Of a stretch of DNA of 16,226 nt, positions 6,371 to 13,293 are shown one piece after another. The translations under genes were made by a program, and so were the position numbers. The stretch spans positions 1-16,226 of the forward strand of contig JAFSFN010000072.1 of assembly GCA_017435185.1 (NCBI GenBank), written 5' to 3'. The DNA comes from Clostridia bacterium. Its GTDB lineage: Bacteria; Bacillota; Clostridia; Christensenellales; CAG-138. Each line of letters begins with the position of its first letter. Position 1 is the stretch's first letter. The notes beneath the pieces were generated by a model, which searched no databases, was not told where the DNA came from, and saw only the letters and a list, made by a program, of their open reading frames with translations.

Positions 6371-8052
6371 TGTTCTGCGCTCCTCCTTTTTTCAATCAAC
6401 ATTTTATTTACTACACTTATTACTGCTCTGAGTGATGACTTGGTAACGCTTTCGGATGTGCCTGCACCGAAGAAGTATTCACCGTTTTCATCTCTTACCT
6501 GTATGTATGAAATAGCCTTTGCGCCGGTACCGCCCTCAAGCGAGTGACCACGATAGTCCACGATATCAACATGGAAACCGATGAGCGGCTCGATAGCTTT
6601 GCAGAAAGAAGCGATTACGCCGTTGCTTTCTGCGCTGACGAGATGCTTTTCGCCGTCAAGTGTAACTTCGGCTTCAAGTAGCATAAGATCCCAATCCTTG
6701 TTGACGGTGCTTGCATTGTGGTAGTTTAAGCTCAGCGGCTGTTGTATATCAACAAATTCACGCATGAACACATCGTATATCTGTTCGGGGGTTATTTCTG
6801 ACTGCATGGCATCAGAAACCGCCGTGATAACATCTCCTGCTGCTCTCTGAAACGCTTTGGGCAGATAAAGGGAGAAATTGCGTTCGAGTATAAATGCGAC
6901 ACCGCCTTTGCCCGATTGACTGTTTATGCGGATAATGGGGTCATATGAGCGGCCGACATCTTTGGGGTCGATGGGAAGATAGGGAACAGCCCATGATTCG
7001 GGGTGCTGCTTCATCTTGTCCATGCCCTTACGGATTGCATCCTGATGTGAGCCGGAGAACGCGGTATATACGAGTGAGCCTGCATACGGATGACGAGGTG
7101 GAACTGTCATGTGAGTGGAGGATTCATACATTTCTATGACATCGTTTATGCACGAAAAGTCAAGCTGTGGGTCTATGCCGTGAGAGAAAAGGTTCATTGC
7201 AAGCGTCAATATATCTGCGTTTCCTGTTCTTTCACCGTTACCGAAAAGAGTGCCCTCAACTCTGTCGCCTCCTGCCAAAAGTCCGAGCTCTGTTGCGGCA
7301 ACGGCAGTACCTCTGTCGTTGTGTGCATGCAGACTGATGAGCACATTGTCGCGGTTTTTAAGGTGCGTATGCATATATTCAACTCTATCTGCGAATACAT
7401 TGGGAGTATCCATTTCCACTGTTGCAGGGAGGTTAATTATTACCTTTCGCTCTTTCGTAGGCTGCCATATGTCGATTACGGCATTGCATATCTCCTGTGC
7501 AAATTCAAGTTCAGTGCCCGTGAAGCTCTCGGGAGAATATTCGAACGTGAAGTTGGTTTCGGGATATTTTTCGGCATAGCTTTTTACGAGTTTTGCACCG
7601 AAAACGGCAAGGTCTATCGTTTCTTGCTTGTTATTGCCGAAAACTACATCTCTTTGCAGTACCGAGGTTGAATTGTAAAGATGCACTACTGCGTTTTTGA
7701 CGCCGCAGAGTGCCTCAAATGTTTTTTCTATTATATGTGTCCTTGACTGTGTCAACACTTGTACGGTGACATCATCGGGAATAAGACCGCGTTCTATAAG
7801 AGCGCGAGTGAATTCGTATTCTGTGTCGGAAGCGGCAGGAAAACCTATTTCGATTTCCTTAAAGCCCATTTTTACAAGATAATTGAACATGGATAGCTTT
7901 TGTTCAAGCCCCAACGGAGTTTCGAGGGACTGATTTCCGTCACGCAAGTCAACACTGCACCATATCGGAGCTTTTTCAAGTCTTCTATTCGGCCATGCCC
8001 TGTTTGACGGTGCTTCGTCTATGAACGGAGCATATCTTTGATAATTCTTCAT
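6367..8052 (-). CDS. leuA: 2-isopropylmalate synthase (long, type 2 LeuA)
   Basis: LeuA condenses acetyl-CoA with 2-oxoisovalerate to form 2-isopropylmalate, the committed and leucine-inhibited step. The 561 residues match the long yeast/actinobacterial-type enzyme rather than the roughly 510-residue E. coli type. The TIM barrel holds SVDLRDGNQ (33-41, with Arg37 and metal ligand Asp38) and LHAHNDRGTAV (241-251, metal ligands His242 and His244). GTLFGNGERTGNADI follows. The C-terminal part carries the LeuA allosteric domain, ending in GGTGAKAISYIQVRDENGEYFFGAG. The ATG at 8052 is chosen because AGGAGG lies seven bases before it. The frame stays open 61 codons further upstream, but that stretch is the T-box leader and is not protein. 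It is the first gene of leuACDB and overlaps leuC by 4 bp. Confidence 0.96.
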   Translation of the reverse strand: MKNYQRYAPFIDEAPSNRAWPNRRLEKAPIWCSVDLRDGNQSLETPLGLEQKLSMFNYLVKMGFKEIEIGFPAASDTEYEFTRALIERGLIPDDVTVQVLTQSRTHIIEKTFEALCGVKNAVVHLYNSTSVLQRDVVFGNNKQETIDLAVFGAKLVKSYAEKYPETNFTFEYSPESFTGTELEFAQEICNAVIDIWQPTKERKVIINLPATVEMDTPNVFADRVEYMHTHLKNRDNVLISLHAHNDRGTAVAATELGLLAGGDRVEGTLFGNGERTGNADILTLAMNLFSHGIDPQLDFSCINDVIEMYESSTHMTVPPRHPYAGSLVYTAFSGSHQDAIRKGMDKMKQHPESWAVPYLPIDPKDVGRSYDPIIRINSQSGKGGVAFILERNFSLYLPKAFQRAAGDVITAVSDAMQSEITPEQIYDVFMREFVDIQQPLSLNYHNASTVNKDWDLMLLEAEVTLDGEKHLVSAESNGVIASFCKAIEPLIGFHVDIVDYRGHSLEGGTGAKAISYIQVRDENGEYFFGAGTSESVTKSSLRAVISVVNKMLIEKRRSAEQ

Positions 8053-8059
8053 ATAACAA

Positions 8060-8065
8060 CCTCCT
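8060..8065 (-). promoter_or_regulatory. Ribosome-binding site deciding the leuA start
   Basis: AGGAGG on the - strand lies seven bases before the ATG at 8052 and just after the T-box terminator. It rules out the longer upstream reading frame as the true start. Confidence 0.85.
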
Positions 8066-8077
8066 GTAAGTTTTGAG

Positions 8078-8118
8078 AAAAAAAAGCCTCTCACCTCATT
8101 AATAAGAGGTGAAAGGCT
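8078..8118 (-). terminator. Regulated terminator of the leu T-box
   Basis: On the - strand, AGCCTTTCACCTC (8118-8106) pairs with GAGGTGAGAGGCT (8097-8085) over 13 bp with one G-U pair, and is followed by eight T. It competes with the antiterminator fold of the T-box. Confidence 0.93.
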
Positions 8119-8360
8119 GTACTTCCACGGTACCACTCTTTTTGCATTGCCACATAAAGGCAAATGCCGCTTGTTGAAGGTACTTGGCAATGTTGAAATG
8201 CCGTATACCCTGTTTCTGTAATGGGAAACGCCCAATACCGCCTAAAGTAAAACTATTCAGCGGATAGCTCCGGGGCGAGTTCACCGAATTTTGAATGACC
8301 GCTTCACACCAAACTGCGGCTCTCTGACATTCTGCGAAACGGATACTATTCCCCTTCAAC
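8078..8360 (-). promoter_or_regulatory. Leucine T-box riboswitch leader
   Basis: T-box RNAs bind uncharged tRNA and then allow readthrough into amino-acid genes. On the - strand, Stem I begins near 8356. It shows the AG-bulge motif CAGAGAGCC and GTTTGGTGT, followed by the specifier region GAA-CTC-GCC with the CUC leucine codon at 8277-8279. Downstream, AAGAGTGGTACCGTGG (8140-8125) matches the T-box antiterminator signature. Its UGGU bulge would pair with the ACCA end of tRNA-Leu. A terminator follows at once. The leader sits directly upstream of leuA, so low charged tRNA-Leu should switch on leuACDB. Confidence 0.95.
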
Positions 8361-8387
8361 GCTTATTACAATATCAAATTCAAAATT

Positions 8388-8416
8388 ATTATATGCAACG
8401 GAAGTGTCTTTGTCAA
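8388..8416 (-). promoter_or_regulatory. Consensus sigma-A promoter of the leu operon
   Basis: TTGACA (8416-8411) and TATAAT (8393-8388) are separated by exactly 17 bp, a perfect housekeeping promoter. Transcription would start near 8380, about 20 bases before Stem I of the T-box. Such a strong promoter fits control by termination rather than by initiation. Confidence 0.92.
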
Positions 8417-8459
8417 TACAAAAAAAGCCTTATGTAAGCTGTACAAAAAAATATTATAG

Positions 8460-8488
8460 TTGACAAGCAACTGTTAGCTTGATAGACT
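8460..8488 (+). promoter_or_regulatory. Probable sigma-A promoter of the lipase-dockerin gene
   Basis: TTGACA (8460-8465), a 17-bp spacer and TAGACT (8483-8488, four of six matches to TATAAT) lie about 50 bp before the lipase start. It is divergent from the leu promoter, with the two -35 elements about 45 bp apart. Confidence 0.6.
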
Positions 8489-8538
8489 TTTGAATAGAAA
8501 TGTTAACAATTTATTAATAAATTCGGAGGCGTATTTTT

Positions 8539-11106
8539 ATGAGCATATTGTCGAAGCGTGTAATCAGTGCCGCATTGACAGTTATAATGGTATTTTCAAT
8601 CTGTGCAACATGGTGCTTTGCCGCTCAAACACAGGAAGAAAAAACTGCCATATACTTTTTGCCCAGTTATTCGGCTACCAAACTTTATGACAAAGAAACA
8701 GGCGAGCTGGCTTGGGGCGATCCCGAGTATATGGGAAACAGCATATTTCAATATGCCCAAACAGGCGATGCCGCTGCGCTGACGATAGGCCTTGACGAAA
8801 ACGGCAACTCATGCCTTGAGATAGACCCCGAAAAAGATATAGAGAGCGGCGCATATAGCATTGAAATAATAAAAGGTACGGGCGGTATGTCGGATTATAT
8901 AATCGAGCGCCTTGCTGCTTATGCGGACAGCATTTCCACAGAAACAAATAAAGTTGATGTAAAGTTTTTCGCTTATGACTGGCGCAGGTCTGTTACTGAT
9001 GCGGCAGAATGTTTGCGTGAAGATATAAAGAAAAATGGATACACCAATGTTTCATTCGTGTGCCACAGTGCAGGCGGTCTTCTCGGTGCAAAGTTCATAC
9101 AGGAAAACAACAAGAATCCCATGGTTAAAGTTGATAAAGCCGTAACTCTCGGCACTCCCATGCAGGGCACATATGCTGCGCTTGTTGCTTTGGAAAGCGG
9201 CGAGGTAGATATGTTCCTTAACGGCATAAACTCTCTCTTGGAATATGGTTGGCTTGGTACTGTCGGCGGCGTTTCGCTCAATCTGCTTGCACACAACTTC
9301 TTTTATCCGTGGATAACAGGCAATCTCAGAAACACAGTTCTCACATATGAGATGATACCGTCCCAGTCATACATGGATCAGTATCCTGCATATATCGTTG
9401 ATGATGCAAAGGGCTTGCCCGTAAATTCAGAAGTTATAAGTGATACTGCTCGTTTTGCTCAAGTGCTTGAGGGCAGTGCGGGCGACCTCAATGCAAGACT
9501 TGTTGACGGCAATGAAGGTTATCTTGATTTCTGGAATGATGAGATAGACGGCACAATAATGGATGTATATGCAACCATTGATTCATATCATATTGCAGGT
9601 ACGGGAAGTTCAACGAGCGTATCGGCAATATATGCAAAGAATGAAGACGATACATATTCTTTCTACGGCACACGAAAATCAAAGGATGGCGACGGCCTTG
9701 TTTCCCTTATAAGTGCACTCGGTATTTATTTTGATGAAAGCGGTCGTGAGATAACTCCCGAAAACTACAACACATTTGAAGGTGTTGACCATATGTCTCT
9801 TGTGCTCAACGAGACTATAGTTGATGAAGTTATACGCTTTCTTGACCATAAAAATAATAAGACTTTTGTTCCTCAGTCGGGCGTACTTGAACTTTCAAGT
9901 GCAAAACTTCCCAATTCTTCAATATCCGATATCATTGAAGAGGCAGATAAGTATGCCGAAACAATAGAAGTAAGACTTTCGGGCAGTGTTGACATAAGCA
10001 TCAAAAACCCATACGGCGAAGAAATCGGCAAGATAGTTGACGGTGTTGCAGATGAGTTTATTGTCAAACAGGGAATAAAGCTCGAGTATATCGACAGTGA
10101 TACAGATACTTTGTGTTTATATTTCCCCGATGCAGATTATCAAATAGAGCTTATTAAAAGACAGAATGCATCGACTTCGCTCGTATCGGTCATCATGAAT
10201 GCGCTCATTGACAATGGCATAATAAACGATTCGGCAGCATATGAATTTACGCTTGAAGATAATGAGAATGTATACATACATCTTGAAGCTGATTATGACA
10301 CAGGCAAAGAAGAAACAGACGCAGAGCAAGGAACAGATAAAGAAACAGGTACAGAGAGCGATAACAGATACAGCACAGGCGATGCGACTGTATATAAGGC
10401 AAATGGTGAAAGTGAAGTTAAAGTTGAGGCCGAGGAAACAAAGGCAAACTATGTTCAGTCACTTAAGATTGACAAGCCCAATGTACTTATGACAATTGAC
10501 GGAAGCGAATCTCTTAATGCAAAGGTTTATCCCGAAACAGCTAAGGTAATATATCAGTCTTCCGATGAATCAATAGTCAGTGTTGATGAACTTGGAAACA
10601 TAAAGGCGAATTCGCAAGGCTGTGCGTATATTACAGCATACAGCGAGGACGGCAATGCTTTGCAGAATTGCTATGTTACGGTTCTTGAAAATCTGAAACT
10701 GGCGCTCAAAGACGACAGTTTGCTTAAATGGGGCGAGGGTTTTGTTGATAAGATCAATGCAAGAACTTCAGCATCAAATGTTATTTCAAACTTCCTGTCG
10801 GCGTTTGTCAGAATAACCGATAAGAACGGAGTACCATTTGAAAACAATAACAATATAATAGCTACGGGATGCAAAATACAGCTTTTCTATAATGAAAAAG
10901 TGCTTGACGAACTGATCGCCATAGTGCATGGTGATGCTGACGGCAACGGTATTCTCAATTCAAGAGATGTTTCGACGGCCCAAAAGCATCTGTTTGAAAT
11001 TGCTGTAATAGAAGAAGCTGCATATTTCAGCGCCGCTGATATGAATGATGACGGAAATATCAGCTCAAGAGATATAGCGGCAATGCAAAAGATAATTTTC
11101 GCATAA
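8539..11106 (+). CDS. Secreted lipase-like alpha/beta hydrolase with Big2-like domain and C-terminal dockerin
   Basis: This 855-residue exported protein probably acts as an esterase or lipase attached to a cellulosome. A signal peptide covers residues 1 to about 28 (cleavage near CFA-AQ). The catalytic part (about 35-435) resembles the LCAT/PGAP1-like lipases: YDWRRSV (146-152), nucleophile elbow CHSAGG with Ser177, LGTPMQG (204-210), a candidate acid in KDGDGLV (Asp383 or Asp385) and His418 in GVDHMS. An uncharacterised region runs from about 440 to 585. An acidic Thr/Glu/Asp linker (about 587-612) and a Big2-like domain (about 638-715) follow. The dockerin (798-855) has two calcium loops, DADGNGILNSRD and DMNDDGNISSRD. 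GGAGG at 8525-8529 supports the start. The first Gly of the GxSxG elbow is Cys, which is odd. The dockerin and signal peptide are firm; the substrate is unknown. Confidence 0.88.
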   Translation: MSILSKRVISAALTVIMVFSICATWCFAAQTQEEKTAIYFLPSYSATKLYDKETGELAWGDPEYMGNSIFQYAQTGDAAALTIGLDENGNSCLEIDPEKDIESGAYSIEIIKGTGGMSDYIIERLAAYADSISTETNKVDVKFFAYDWRRSVTDAAECLREDIKKNGYTNVSFVCHSAGGLLGAKFIQENNKNPMVKVDKAVTLGTPMQGTYAALVALESGEVDMFLNGINSLLEYGWLGTVGGVSLNLLAHNFFYPWITGNLRNTVLTYEMIPSQSYMDQYPAYIVDDAKGLPVNSEVISDTARFAQVLEGSAGDLNARLVDGNEGYLDFWNDEIDGTIMDVYATIDSYHIAGTGSSTSVSAIYAKNEDDTYSFYGTRKSKDGDGLVSLISALGIYFDESGREITPENYNTFEGVDHMSLVLNETIVDEVIRFLDHKNNKTFVPQSGVLELSSAKLPNSSISDIIEEADKYAETIEVRLSGSVDISIKNPYGEEIGKIVDGVADEFIVKQGIKLEYIDSDTDTLCLYFPDADYQIELIKRQNASTSLVSVIMNALIDNGIINDSAAYEFTLEDNENVYIHLEADYDTGKEETDAEQGTDKETGTESDNRYSTGDATVYKANGESEVKVEAEETKANYVQSLKIDKPNVLMTIDGSESLNAKVYPETAKVIYQSSDESIVSVDELGNIKANSQGCAYITAYSEDGNALQNCYVTVLENLKLALKDDSLLKWGEGFVDKINARTSASNVISNFLSAFVRITDKNGVPFENNNNIIATGCKIQLFYNEKVLDELIAIVHGDADGNGILNSRDVSTAQKHLFEIAVIEEAAYFSAADMNDDGNISSRDIAAMQKIIFA

Positions 11107-11118
11107 CTTTTTTCCTTT

Positions 11119-11164
11119 TTATACAAGGGACGCATCGGAAAATTCCGATGCGTCCCTTGTATAA
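11119..11164. repeat. Perfect 22-bp inverted repeat between the lipase gene and cysK
   Basis: Arms 11119-11140 and 11143-11164 are perfectly complementary (core GGGACGCATCGGAA/TTCCGATGCGTCCC) with only two bases between them. The hairpin lies 12 bp after the lipase stop codon. The T-rich run comes before the hairpin, not after it, and the opposite strand also lacks a T tract after the hairpin. It is therefore not a textbook intrinsic terminator, though it may still end or stabilise the lipase mRNA. It could also be a dispersed palindromic repeat. The right arm touches a possible cysK promoter. Confidence 0.85.
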
Positions 11165-11184
11165 GGAATATGATGATATATAAG
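11157..11184 (+). promoter_or_regulatory. Possible cysK promoter
   Basis: TATAAG (11179-11184, five of six matches) lies 16 bp after TTGTAT (11157-11162, a weak -35) and about 25 bp before the cysK start. The weak -35 lies partly in the right arm of the palindrome. This is a tentative call. Confidence 0.3.
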
Positions 11185-11206
11185 TCAAAACGGAGGTAAT
11201 CAACAA

Positions 11207-12136
11207 ATGAATATATACAAAAATATTGCCGAGCTTGTGGGAAAAACTCCGCTTCTGGAATTAACGAATTATCGTAAAACGCATGAACTCAGGGCAAAAA
11301 TAGTTGCAAAACTTGAATCCTTTAATCCTGCAGGAAGTGCAAAGGACAGAGTGGCAAAGCAAATGCTCGATGACGCTGAGGCTCAGGGGCTTATAAAAGA
11401 GGGTGCGGTGATAATTGAGCCTACAAGTGGAAATACCGGCATTGGTCTTGCCGCAATCGGTATCTCGAGAGGGTATAAAGTCATTCTTACAATGCCTGAT
11501 ACTATGAGCGTTGAACGCAGAAATTTGCTCGCGGCATATGGTGCTGAAATAGTGCTTACCGATGGTGCGCTCGGAATGAAAGGAGCTATCGAAAAAGCCA
11601 ACGAAATTGCCGCACAAACTCCGAACAGCTTTATACCGGGTCAGTTTACCAATGAATCAAATCCAAAAGCACACAGACTGTCAACAGGCCCTGAAATATG
11701 GGAAGATACAGATGGACAGGTGGATATTTTTGTTGCCGGCATAGGTACGGGCGGAACAATAACAGGAACGGGCGAATATTTGAAGTCCAAAAATCCAAAT
11801 ATTAAAATAGTTGCGGTAGAACCGTATTCATCGCCTCTTTTGTCGGAGGGAAAGGCGGGCGCCCACGGATTGCAGGGAATAGGTGCAAACTTTGTTCCCG
11901 ATATACTCAATAAAGATGTATATGACGAGATAATGACCGTAAAAGAAACTGACGCATATGCTGAGGGCAGAGAAATGGCAAAAAGCGAAGGCGTTATGGT
12001 GGGAATATCATCGGGCGCCGTTCTCCATGCCGCAAGACTGCTGGCGGAGCGTGAAGAAAACGCAGGTAAACTGATAGTGGTTCTTATGCCTGACACGGGC
12101 GAACGCTATTTATCAACACCGATGTTCAAGGAATAA
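11207..12136 (+). CDS. cysK: Cysteine synthase (O-acetylserine sulfhydrylase)
   Basis: CysK uses pyridoxal phosphate to make L-cysteine from O-acetylserine and sulfide in the cytosol. The 309-residue length is typical of CysK. Residues 1-20 carry the usual IAELVGKTPLLEL start. The PLP lysine is Lys46 in FNPAGSAKDR (usually NPGGSVKDR). The substrate loop is EPTSGNTGIG (71-80), the phosphate-binding loop is GIGTGGTITGTG (178-189), and GISSGA near the C-terminus holds the serine that contacts the pyridine nitrogen. The ending LMPDTGERYLST is also typical. GGAGGT at 11192-11197 supports the start. The next gene follows after 21 bp on the same strand with no terminator between, so the two are probably co-transcribed. 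CysK versus the closely related CysM cannot be fully settled by eye. Confidence 0.94.
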   Translation: MNIYKNIAELVGKTPLLELTNYRKTHELRAKIVAKLESFNPAGSAKDRVAKQMLDDAEAQGLIKEGAVIIEPTSGNTGIGLAAIGISRGYKVILTMPDTMSVERRNLLAAYGAEIVLTDGALGMKGAIEKANEIAAQTPNSFIPGQFTNESNPKAHRLSTGPEIWEDTDGQVDIFVAGIGTGGTITGTGEYLKSKNPNIKIVAVEPYSSPLLSEGKAGAHGLQGIGANFVPDILNKDVYDEIMTVKETDAYAEGREMAKSEGVMVGISSGAVLHAARLLAEREENAGKLIVVLMPDTGERYLSTPMFKE

Positions 12137-12157
12137 GCGAAAGAGATAGATGTTCAA

Positions 12158-12622
12158 ATGAAAAACTATGCACAAAACAAAAGAGAAAAAGCACAGGAAT
12201 TGTTCAAAAAGGGATATAACTGCGCTCAGGCAGTCCTTCTGACATATGCTGAGGAGCTAGGGCTTGATGAAAAAACAGCCGCCATGATATCGTCATCATT
12301 TGGCGGCGGAATGGGCAGAATGAGGGAAGTATGCGGTGCTGTTTCGGGAATGTTCATGGCTGCAGGATTGAAATACGGATACAGTGACGCGAATGAAAAA
12401 GAGGGCAAGGCAAAGCACTATGCGCTCATACAGGAGCTGGCTACAAGATTTCGTGAGAAGAACGGCACCATAATTTGTCGTGAACTTTTAGACGGTATCG
12501 AAAGCAGTCATGCGCCTATACCGAGCGAAAGAACGCAACATTACTACAAAAAGCGTCCTTGTGAGTTTCTTGTAGGTGATGCTGCGGAAATTATCGGTCG
12601 GTATTTCAGTGAAAACAACTGA
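12158..12622 (+). CDS. C_GCAxxG_C_C family protein (putative redox protein)
   Basis: This 154-residue protein belongs to the C_GCAxxG_C_C family, small cytosolic proteins of anaerobes with spaced conserved cysteines that are thought to bind a metal or take part in redox chemistry; their exact role is not established. The pattern is clear: GYNCAQAVLLTYAEELGL with the first Cys (22), FGGGMGRMREVCGAVSGMFMAAG carrying the CGAVSG core near 59-64, then Cys in TIICRELL and Cys in KRPCEFLVGDAAEI. Helical stretches link them. There is no signal peptide or membrane segment. It starts 21 bp after cysK with only a weak purine-rich site (around 12140-12146), so translation may be coupled to cysK. The pairing with cysteine synthase hints at sulfur or thiol metabolism (inference). 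Confidence 0.9.
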   Translation: MKNYAQNKREKAQELFKKGYNCAQAVLLTYAEELGLDEKTAAMISSSFGGGMGRMREVCGAVSGMFMAAGLKYGYSDANEKEGKAKHYALIQELATRFREKNGTIICRELLDGIESSHAPIPSERTQHYYKKRPCEFLVGDAAEIIGRYFSENN

Positions 12623-12631
12623 TTAAAAATG

Positions 12632-13195
12632 TTAAAAGTTCTGCATTTCTGATGATTTGGAAATTGCCCATATGCAGAAAAGGTTCAATACGGCATCTGC
12701 GATAAGGGCAATACCCATTATTACTGCCATAAAAGCAGTGCCCTGCGAAGGGTCAAACATGAGAATAATACCTATAACAAGCATTATGAGGGCGGCGATA
12801 AGCAATGCCCTCCAGTTTTTTTGCGATGAAAGTTTCATGTTAAGAGCAGCCTGTATTTTTATTATGCTGTCCCAAACTATTGCTATGCCGACTATTATGG
12901 CAAAAACAGTGACAACAAGACTTGCACGAATGAGGAGCATGAGCCCGAAAACGAACAGAATGCCGCCCGAAACGAGACTTGCCTGACCGCCTGATGTGGC
13001 GGAAGTACTGTTTTGCTGTGCTCTGTAGTGCGTTAAGAATGAAGCGAGCTTTATTGCGCCGTATATCGCACATGAAATGCCGGCAAGACAGCATATAACA
13101 TTGAGTGAATTGTGCTGAAAGATTATAAGACCCAAGCCCATTATAAAATAGAGCAGGGCTGTTATGACCATGGTATTCTTCAAAAGTTTAGACAT
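12632..13195 (-). CDS. DUF308/HdeD-like small membrane protein
   Basis: This 187-residue protein has six predicted transmembrane helices in three hairpins (roughly residues 7-25, 30-52, 73-91, 94-115, 129-146 and 151-175), the layout of the DUF308 family that includes HdeD. Small Gly-rich turns such as YFIMGLGLIIF and GIALIADAVLNLF fit the family. A short soluble loop with Ser, Thr and Gln (about 58-70) separates the first pair of helices from the rest. Its function is unknown; HdeD relates to acid resistance in E. coli, but that cannot be carried over. GGAG lies just before the ATG, and a TATAAT-like -10 sits about 30 bp upstream without a clear -35. Its stop codon is only 9 bp from that of the convergent upstream gene, and no terminator is seen between them. 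Confidence 0.8.
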   Translation of the reverse strand: MSKLLKNTMVITALLYFIMGLGLIIFQHNSLNVICCLAGISCAIYGAIKLASFLTHYRAQQNSTSATSGGQASLVSGGILFVFGLMLLIRASLVVTVFAIIVGIAIVWDSIIKIQAALNMKLSSQKNWRALLIAALIMLVIGIILMFDPSQGTAFMAVIMGIALIADAVLNLFCIWAISKSSEMQNF

Positions 13196-13230
13196 AAGAT
13201 CATCTCCTTTTTTCGCACATATTATAACAC

Positions 13231-13277
13231 AAAAAAAGGTAATGTGGGGTTTTCTTGCGAAAAGTACACATTACCTT
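13231..13277 (-). terminator. Terminator of the NuoL/MrpD-type gene pair
   Basis: On the - strand an 11-bp perfect stem AAGGTAATGTG/CACATTACCTT (13277-13267 with 13246-13236) with a 20-nt loop ends in seven T. It lies just after the stop codon at 13294 and separates these genes from the DUF308 gene. Confidence 0.88.
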
Positions 13278-13293
13278 AACTTTTTGGAGATAA

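Noticed and set aside
8099..8359. 86-codon open frame on the - strand upstream of leuA
   Set aside because: It lies wholly inside the T-box leader RNA, whose conserved motifs explain the sequence.
8426..8440. Imperfect AGCTTA/TAAGCT hairpin followed by T residues on the - strand between the divergent promoters
   Set aside because: The stem is short with a bulge, and no - strand gene upstream would need a terminator there. It is probably chance.
12623..12700. Terminator between the convergent C_GCAxxG_C_C and DUF308 genes
   Set aside because: Only a 6-bp CTGCAT/ATGCAG pair with a long loop and no T tract was found, so none is called.
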